A DNA stretch of 64,000 bases, taken from F1-60-MAGs104 sp964355975. GTDB taxonomy: Bacteria; Planctomycetota; Phycisphaerae; Phycisphaerales; SM1A02. The notes beneath the pieces are model-generated. The model did no database searches, was not told where the DNA came from, and saw only the letters and a list, made by a program, of their open reading frames with translations. The stretch lies in the NCBI GenBank assembly GCA_964355975.1, contig CAYHFW010000004.1, positions 62,001 through 126,000 on the forward strand. The letters run 5' to 3'. Below, one piece after another: positions 59,428 through 64,000 of the stretch (its first letter is position 1; every line of letters starts with the position of its first letter). The translations under genes and the position numbers were made by a program.

Positions 59428-60900
59428 TCAGCGTGCAGTCGCACTGCCTGCTGGAATGGGCAACTGCGCTCCAGGAATCGACGCATCAGGTTCGTTAGAT
59501 GGGTGCAGCGTCGCCAAAAAACCAACAACGGCAGCAGTCTGGGCGCTGTCGAGATTCTTGCCGTACGCGGGCATGTTGCCGCCACCCTGCTGCACCTGCC
59601 GCACGAGTTGGTCGTACGAGAGTCGCGCAGCAACATCGTCGAGAGCGGGTCCGCGCGTTCCACCGAGTCCATCGAGTGCGTGACAGTTGCGGCACTGCGC
59701 ATACTGAAAGACAACAGCCCCTTGCATCTCAAGCGGCGTTCGGCCGCGGGTGAATTGCGCTGGAGTTGGAAGAGACGACCAACCATCCATGACCGGCGAC
59801 CACGGACTTGTCGTGCCCTCCCATGTCAGCCCCGCGATCGCCATCACTGTGAATGCGGCAAGCAACACCATCGCAGGACGCTTGCTCGGCGCACGCTCAC
59901 CAGAATTCGAGAGGAATGGGAGAGCCACGAGCACAAGCACGCCCACCGCGGGCGCAATCAACATGATTGCCGTCTCAGAAGCAGGTGGCAAGAGACTCAC
60001 CGCACCAAAGAGCCACATGAACGGATAGTCGGGCCGTGGATTCGTATTGATCAGAGTCGGATCAGGCATCCCACCAGGGCCAAATGGTCCATAGAGCGCG
60101 GCAAGTGCGACGAGTGCGATCAAGCAGACGCCGCAGAAAACCATATCGCGCTGCACGGCATCGGGCACAAAGGGAACCCCTTGCGTGTGCATGCGTTCTT
60201 CAAAGTCTTTGCGATAGGTCGATGGAACAACGACCGCGCCAGGCTTCGGCATTTCGCTGATTCCATTCTTGATGATCAGCACCATGTGCAATCCCACGAG
60301 CGCAATCGCTGCGCCAGGCAGAACAAACACATGCAGCGCGAAGAATCGATTGAGCGTCTCGCCACCGATGATCGGGCCACCCAAGAGCAGAGCGCGCACC
60401 TGATCACCGAAGACGGGAATGCGATCAGCAATCGCCGCGCCGATTCCGAGCCCCCAGTAGGCGTCTTGGTCCCAGCGCATTACCTGGCCGGTGAATGCGA
60501 GCGCAAGCGTTGTGAGCAAGAGAAAAACGCCGGTGATCCAATTCAATTCGCGTGGGTACTTGTAAGACGCATGCAGAAAGACCTGCAGCATGTGGATCGC
60601 CATCATCACCACCATCGCGTTGCTCGACCATCCATGCAACGCACGCAGCATCCATCCCATCGGGACTTCACTGTCGATGTAGTTGAGACTCTCCCACGCC
60701 TGCGCCGCGCTTGGGGCGTAGACGGTCGCGAGGCAGACCCCTGTCACGACCTGGATCGTGAAAAACATGAGCGTCGCGCTGCCAAACACATACCACCACT
60801 TTGCATTGCGCGGGACGTGATGAAAGAGCAGCGGCGCCGAAAAGGCGACAACGCCTGTGCGTTCTTCGATCCACGCGAGCGACGACTTGAAGATGTTCAT
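59428..60900 (-). CDS. cytochrome b fused to a C-terminal cytochrome c domain
   Basis: 490 residues. N-terminal cytochrome b/b6-type part with VVTGVCLATVYAP, LRALHGWSSNAMVVMMAIHM and RFFALHVFVLPGAAIALVGLH, the heme b histidines. A subunit IV-like part (RPDYPFMWLFGAVSLLPP) follows. The C-terminal 90 residues form a mono-heme cytochrome c domain with CRNCH near residue 403 and a distal methionine candidate in GGNMPAYGKN. It is the quinol-oxidising core of the bc complex with built-in c-type heme. Its ATG overlaps the Rieske stop by 4 bases. Confidence 0.92.
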   Translation of the reverse strand: MNIFKSSLAWIEERTGVVAFSAPLLFHHVPRNAKWWYVFGSATLMFFTIQVVTGVCLATVYAPSAAQAWESLNYIDSEVPMGWMLRALHGWSSNAMVVMMAIHMLQVFLHASYKYPRELNWITGVFLLLTTLALAFTGQVMRWDQDAYWGLGIGAAIADRIPVFGDQVRALLLGGPIIGGETLNRFFALHVFVLPGAAIALVGLHMVLIIKNGISEMPKPGAVVVPSTYRKDFEERMHTQGVPFVPDAVQRDMVFCGVCLIALVALAALYGPFGPGGMPDPTLINTNPRPDYPFMWLFGAVSLLPPASETAIMLIAPAVGVLVLVALPFLSNSGERAPSKRPAMVLLAAFTVMAIAGLTWEGTTSPWSPVMDGWSSLPTPAQFTRGRTPLEMQGAVVFQYAQCRNCHALDGLGGTRGPALDDVAARLSYDQLVRQVQQGGGNMPAYGKNLDSAQTAAVVGFLATLHPSNEPDASIPGAQLPIPAGSATAR

Positions 60901-61460
60901 ACTGACTCTTCCAATCCTGGAAGTCGCCCCGCATCGATGAACAACTTGCCTCCTTCAACCTTCCATGCGTACTCAAAGAGTCCGCGGGGTGGTGGCCCCG
61001 CTGCGCGCGAACCATCTTGGTAGTAGACGCCGCCGTGACAAGGGCACATGAATAACTTCGACTGCTCGAACCATCGAACGGGACAGCCGAGGTGCGCGCA
61101 ATTGATCGCAAAGACCTGAAACTTCGCGCCGTCGATCGAGCGCACCCAGCACGCAGTTTTCGCACTATCGCCATCGGTCGGCTGGCGAATCGGATTCAAG
61201 AAGGTTGCAAAGCGCGTTTGACCCGCAGGAAAGTTCGAAGCGTCTCCCAAGTCAACCCAGATGTTTGAGAAGCGCTTGGTCGCTGGCCCAACGATGTAGC
61301 CGACAATCGGGAGTGCGGTCAGCGCTCCACCGATTCCCAACAATCCAGCGCCGAGTTTGAACATGAATCCGCGGCGCTGTTCGCTCTTGGCTGAGGGAAC
61401 TGGAGCACCTCCGCATCCACAACCACCGCATCCGCATGACTTCTTCTCATGCTCACTCAT
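60897..61460 (-). CDS. Rieske iron-sulfur protein
   Basis: 187 residues. The 2Fe-2S motifs CAHLGC and CPCHGGVYYQDG lie in the C-terminal half (about residues 120-145). One membrane helix (FKLGAGLLGIGGALTALPIVGYIVG region) anchors it. Unusual is a Cys/Gly-rich N-terminus (KKSCGCGGCGCGGAPVPS) before the helix, with four cysteines that could bind metal. ATG 61460 overlaps the cytochrome c gene end and was chosen over the longer open frame. It transfers electrons from quinol to the c-type hemes. Confidence 0.93.
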   Translation of the reverse strand: MSEHEKKSCGCGGCGCGGAPVPSAKSEQRRGFMFKLGAGLLGIGGALTALPIVGYIVGPATKRFSNIWVDLGDASNFPAGQTRFATFLNPIRQPTDGDSAKTACWVRSIDGAKFQVFAINCAHLGCPVRWFEQSKLFMCPCHGGVYYQDGSRAAGPPPRGLFEYAWKVEGGKLFIDAGRLPGLEESV

Positions 61461-62146
61461 TGTGTGAGACCCACTTTCTGCGGCGCACTGCGCTGCGCTG
61501 AAATCCAACTCACAACATCCGCAACTTCCTGCGCACTCAGTCCATTGGGTCGCTGGGGCATCGGTTGATTCCACGCAGGCATGCCCAGGTCGTTGCGCCC
61601 GTAGATCGTCGCGCTCCAGAGCCCTTGATCTGAAATCATGCGCAGGTACATCGTGTCGGTCACACTGCCGGCGCTGCCTTGCGGGCCGTGACAGTTTGCG
61701 CACGCCTGCGCGAAGACGAGCGCGCCAGCCGTGGCGTCACCCTGAACAACGAGGGGCGAGATTGTTCCCTCATGCAAACTGCCGAGTTTGCCTGCCCACA
61801 GCGTGCGCATGCCCTGAACGAACGACACGATCTGCTCCTGCGTGAATGGTCCACCCTCGCTCGCGAGGTAGGCCGGCATCGACCGCCCTTGCCCATGGGA
61901 GATTGCTTGGATCACCACTGCATCCGTTGCAACGGCCCAGTATTCGGCATTCATGAGTGGCAGCGCAGCACCCTCGGCCCCCTGCGAGTGACAGCCGCGG
62001 CAGTTTGTGTCGAAGGTGCGCTGCGTCGATGCAGTGGCAACCTGTGCAGGCGTCTGTGTCGCAGAGCGCGTTGCGGGTCGATCGCAACCGAGTGCAACGG
62101 TGATGACTGCCATGACTTCCAAGCCCAAGACAATCGCGCGACTCAT
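61457..62146 (-). CDS. diheme cytochrome c lipoprotein
   Basis: 229 residues. A lipoprotein signal (MAVITVALGC) suggests membrane anchoring on the outer face. Two c-type heme sites, CRGCH near residue 49 and CANCH near residue 150, each lie in a cytochrome c fold with a likely methionine ligand (RSMPAYLAS, LGMPAWNQPM). It probably carries electrons from the bc part to the oxidase. ATG 62146 overlaps the preceding gene by 4 bases (ATGA). Confidence 0.9.
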   Translation of the reverse strand: MSRAIVLGLEVMAVITVALGCDRPATRSATQTPAQVATASTQRTFDTNCRGCHSQGAEGAALPLMNAEYWAVATDAVVIQAISHGQGRSMPAYLASEGGPFTQEQIVSFVQGMRTLWAGKLGSLHEGTISPLVVQGDATAGALVFAQACANCHGPQGSAGSVTDTMYLRMISDQGLWSATIYGRNDLGMPAWNQPMPQRPNGLSAQEVADVVSWISAQRSAPQKVGLTQ

Positions 62147-62973
62147 CGTTTTTCTCCACGCGTGATTTGCAATCGCTCTGCGAGCGACTGGCCCGCACGC
62201 GTCGAGACCATTTCGCTGCGGCTGACGATCCATCCGCACACGAGGCCGAATGCGACTTGGCTTGCGATGAACCAAGGCCACGAGATGTACTTCTCGAGCG
62301 CAGGGTTGACGATTCCAAGACTCGCCCAGACCAATCCCGTGACGATCAACGGTACGAGCACTCCACCAGCGAGCAGCGGACGGCGCGGCATCATCGGAAG
62401 CGCAGTCGTGTAGAGCAACCCAACCGCGATTGACATCACGATGTGAATCGCGACCGCGATCACGAACCAACCTGCATGAAACTGTTCGAGGGTTTGAAGG
62501 TCTGCCGCGCCAACTCCAGGAACAACTGAACCGGTCAGCAGATTGATCGGCAACCAAACGCCAGCATGTTTCGAGATTCCCCACGCACACGCGACAAGCG
62601 CCATGGCGACTCCACCGACAAGCCCACCACGAACACCGGCGCGAATTGGATGCATCTCTGCCGGAAACAGTGGGCGCGGCGCGGCTCGTCCGCTCGCAGC
62701 AACTGCGTAGTTTGGAGCGGGCATCTGCAGCAACTCTTGCGGGATTTCTTCGAGCCGCTCATCAGGAAAGATCGCCTTGAACCAGAGCACCGCTCCCCAA
62801 AGCGCCGCGGCAATTCCAAGAGCCAAGACGTACGTGTTCGTCACGATCGCCGCGCCAAGCAATGCCACTCCGAGCGCCATGACCAACGGTCCAGCGGTCG
62901 GCTCTGGGATTGCACGGCTGTACGGAACTTCGCACTGCGACTCGGTTGAGGATGAGTTTGCTTCTCGTTTCAT
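62143..62973 (-). CDS. membrane protein of the oxidase operon, function unknown
   Basis: 276 residues, six membrane segments. Two lie near the N-terminus (residues about 28-65), and the remaining four begin with AGVRGGLVGGVAMALVACAW near residue 112. A basic C-terminal tail ends the protein (AERLQITRGEKR). No catalytic or heme-binding motif was recognised; FHAGWFVIAVAIHIV has two histidines in a helix. It stands between coxC and the diheme cytochrome and overlaps the latter by 4 bases, so it is likely a structural or assembly part of the same complex. Confidence 0.7.
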   Translation of the reverse strand: MKREANSSSTESQCEVPYSRAIPEPTAGPLVMALGVALLGAAIVTNTYVLALGIAAALWGAVLWFKAIFPDERLEEIPQELLQMPAPNYAVAASGRAAPRPLFPAEMHPIRAGVRGGLVGGVAMALVACAWGISKHAGVWLPINLLTGSVVPGVGAADLQTLEQFHAGWFVIAVAIHIVMSIAVGLLYTTALPMMPRRPLLAGGVLVPLIVTGLVWASLGIVNPALEKYISWPWFIASQVAFGLVCGWIVSRSEMVSTRAGQSLAERLQITRGEKR

Positions 62974-63570
62974 TTAGCGACCAATCACGTAGACAGTGAC
63001 AAAGACAACAATCCACACCGCATCGACGAAATGCCAATACCAACTCACGAGATCAAACGCGTGTGCGTGTCGAGGCTTCACACATCCGAGCAATCCAAGA
63101 ACGAGCACGGTGCTCAACAGGATCAGTCCGACGATCACGTGAAAGAGATGTAATCCGACCAGTGAGTAGAAAGTCGTTCCAAAGAGATTCGTCGACGGAT
63201 ACAGCCCGTCCGTCTGCATCAAGCCAGCCCACTCAACGATCGTGCCTCCAACGAAGAACGCACCCAGAGCGATCGTCACTGCCAGCCAGAGCCAACACTT
63301 GGCGTGTTGGCCACGCTCGAGCATGTGCACTGCCGCGATTGCGGTGAACGAACTCGAGATCAGTGCGATTGAGTTCACGATCACGAGCCCGAGTTCGAGC
63401 ACCTGTGCTGGCTGCGGGCCCGTCGCACTCTTGCCGATGTAGAACAGGTACGCGACCACAAACGTCAAGAAGATGCAGCTCTCTGCAGTGATCAAGCACA
63501 CCATCCCGACCTTGCCGCGGGATGGACGCCAGATCTCCGGCGCCCCTGCTTGTGCCTTCATAGAACTCAT
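62974..63570 (-). CDS. coxC: cytochrome c oxidase subunit III
   Basis: 198 residues, about five membrane helices, a short form of subunit III. Family motifs: GMVCLITAESCIFLTFVVAY, GLHLFHVIVGLILLS and FDLVSWYWHFVDAVWIVVF at the C-terminus. It supports stability and proton uptake of the heme-copper oxidase. ATG 63570 overlaps the coxA stop by 4 bases. The following gene starts one base after its stop. Confidence 0.94.
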   Translation of the reverse strand: MSSMKAQAGAPEIWRPSRGKVGMVCLITAESCIFLTFVVAYLFYIGKSATGPQPAQVLELGLVIVNSIALISSSFTAIAAVHMLERGQHAKCWLWLAVTIALGAFFVGGTIVEWAGLMQTDGLYPSTNLFGTTFYSLVGLHLFHVIVGLILLSTVLVLGLLGCVKPRHAHAFDLVSWYWHFVDAVWIVVFVTVYVIGR

Positions 63571-64000
63571 GAGATCTCCTCATGCTGCGAATCTGGATCG
63601 CTTGGGTTCTTCACATCCCAGAGTGGACGCGCAGATCCGACGGTTGGCACTTGATCAAAATTCCATTCGGGAGGTGGGCTCGTCGTTGCCCATTCGAGCG
63701 TCCAAGCATTCCACGGATCATTGCCAGCACGCTCGCCCTTGCGCAGCGATCGCACAACATTCCAAAGAAAGAAGAGGAGCGCGACTGCCTGAACGATCAC
63801 TCCAATCGACGAGAGCAGGTTCCAGAGTTCGAGCCCTCGGTCGGGTTGGTACATGTAAATGCGGCGCGGCATCCCAAGAATTCCCGAGATGTGCATCGGA
63901 AAGAATGTCAGGTTGAAGCCGATAAAGATGAGCCAGAAAAACCACTTGCCGAGTCGCTCGCAGAGCATGCGCCCTGTTGCCTTTGGAAACCAATAGAAGA
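63567..64000 (-). CDS. coxA: cytochrome c oxidase subunit I, 3' part only
   Basis: C-terminal end of a gene that enters from the right edge. The frame is open across the edge; the first readable residues YWFPKATGRMLCERLG and then LTFFPMHISGILGMPRRIY are the conserved end of oxidase subunit I. The last 50 residues are hydrophilic (SPPPEWNFDQVPTVGSARPL). The heme and copper ligands lie outside the window. First visible gene of the respiratory operon. Confidence 0.93.
   Translation of the reverse strand, partial: FYWFPKATGRMLCERLGKWFFWLIFIGFNLTFFPMHISGILGMPRRIYMYQPDRGLELWNLLSSIGVIVQAVALLFFLWNVVRSLRKGERAGNDPWNAWTLEWATTSPPPEWNFDQVPTVGSARPLWDVKNPSDPDSQHEEIS

Noticed and set aside
59239..61023. 594-codon plus-strand frame antisense to the cytochrome b and Rieske genes
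   Set aside because: The minus-strand genes have complete heme and iron-sulfur motifs; this frame is a compositional shadow.
1..64000. CRISPR arrays, insertion sequences, phage genes
   Set aside because: No regularly spaced repeats, transposase, integrase or phage structural genes were seen on either strand.

Overview
The window looks like part of a bacterial chromosome from a planctomycete, most likely of the Phycisphaerae type. This is inference. The main pointer is a secreted protein (46671-48896) that ends in a short dockerin-like Asp/Gly repeat with the LLSAWG motif and carries a Cys-rich module. Supporting pointers are a type III glutamine synthetase, a bacterial deoxyhypusine synthase-like enzyme, a Minf_1886 family protein, and a bc-type complex encoded next to an oxidase. 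No phage, transposon or CRISPR array was seen. Genes are packed tightly, with many 4-base ATGA overlaps and tail-to-tail pairs separated by 0-2 bases.

Layout. 1-2059 (minus): 5' part of a PPK2-type polyphosphate kinase, tRNA-Val(GAC) and gltX. 2096-5948: a phosphoesterase, corA and type III glutamine synthetase, closed by a clear terminator. 6046-10106: trigger factor, a small SHOCT-like membrane protein, clpX, a free-methionine-sulfoxide-reductase-like GAF protein and rpmB. 10107-10691 is non-coding, with a strong promoter and several hairpins. 10692-14625: dnaG and rpoD. 14769-19865: a compact type VII secretion-like locus (two WXG100-like helical hairpins, one coiled-coil protein, one large membrane FtsK/SpoIIIE ATPase), followed by tRNA-Val(TAC). 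19992-26892: a FlgI-like lipoprotein, smc and the deoxyhypusine synthase-like gene. 26893-29286 (minus): a half-length asparaginase and a YyaL-type thioredoxin-domain protein. 29359-32001: a membrane protein, lysA and an SRPBCC protein. 32239-33416 (minus): pgpA and pgsA.

33539-40249 holds nuoJKLMN, the membrane arm of complex I, without nuoA-I. Then come tRNA-Arg(ACG), polX and ffh. 43677-45461 (minus) holds an AI-2E type permease and the Minf_1886 protein. 45586-50981 holds an OmpA-type lipoprotein, the lamin-tail/dockerin-like secreted protein, a lone MlaE-type permease and a transglutaminase-fold protein that seems to have lost its catalytic residues. 50932-56524 (minus) is a complete imuA-imuB-dnaE2 mutagenesis cassette. 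56598-64000 (minus) is a respiratory operon in the order coxA (partial), coxC, membrane protein, diheme cytochrome c, Rieske, cytochrome b fused to cytochrome c, CtaG fused to a 4Fe-4S ferredoxin, FixH-like protein.

How the parts fit. nuoJKLMN and the bc/oxidase operon give an aerobic electron transport chain from NADH to oxygen, with quinol oxidation and oxidase encoded as one transcription unit. dnaG, rpoD, smc, ffh, tig, clpX and rpmB are housekeeping genes. The most unusual part is the secretion-like locus between rpoD and tRNA-Val(TAC). A second theme is gene expression: at least seven genes have a TAnnnT hexamer exactly 6 bases before the start codon, the spacing expected for leaderless mRNAs, while others have good Shine-Dalgarno sites.
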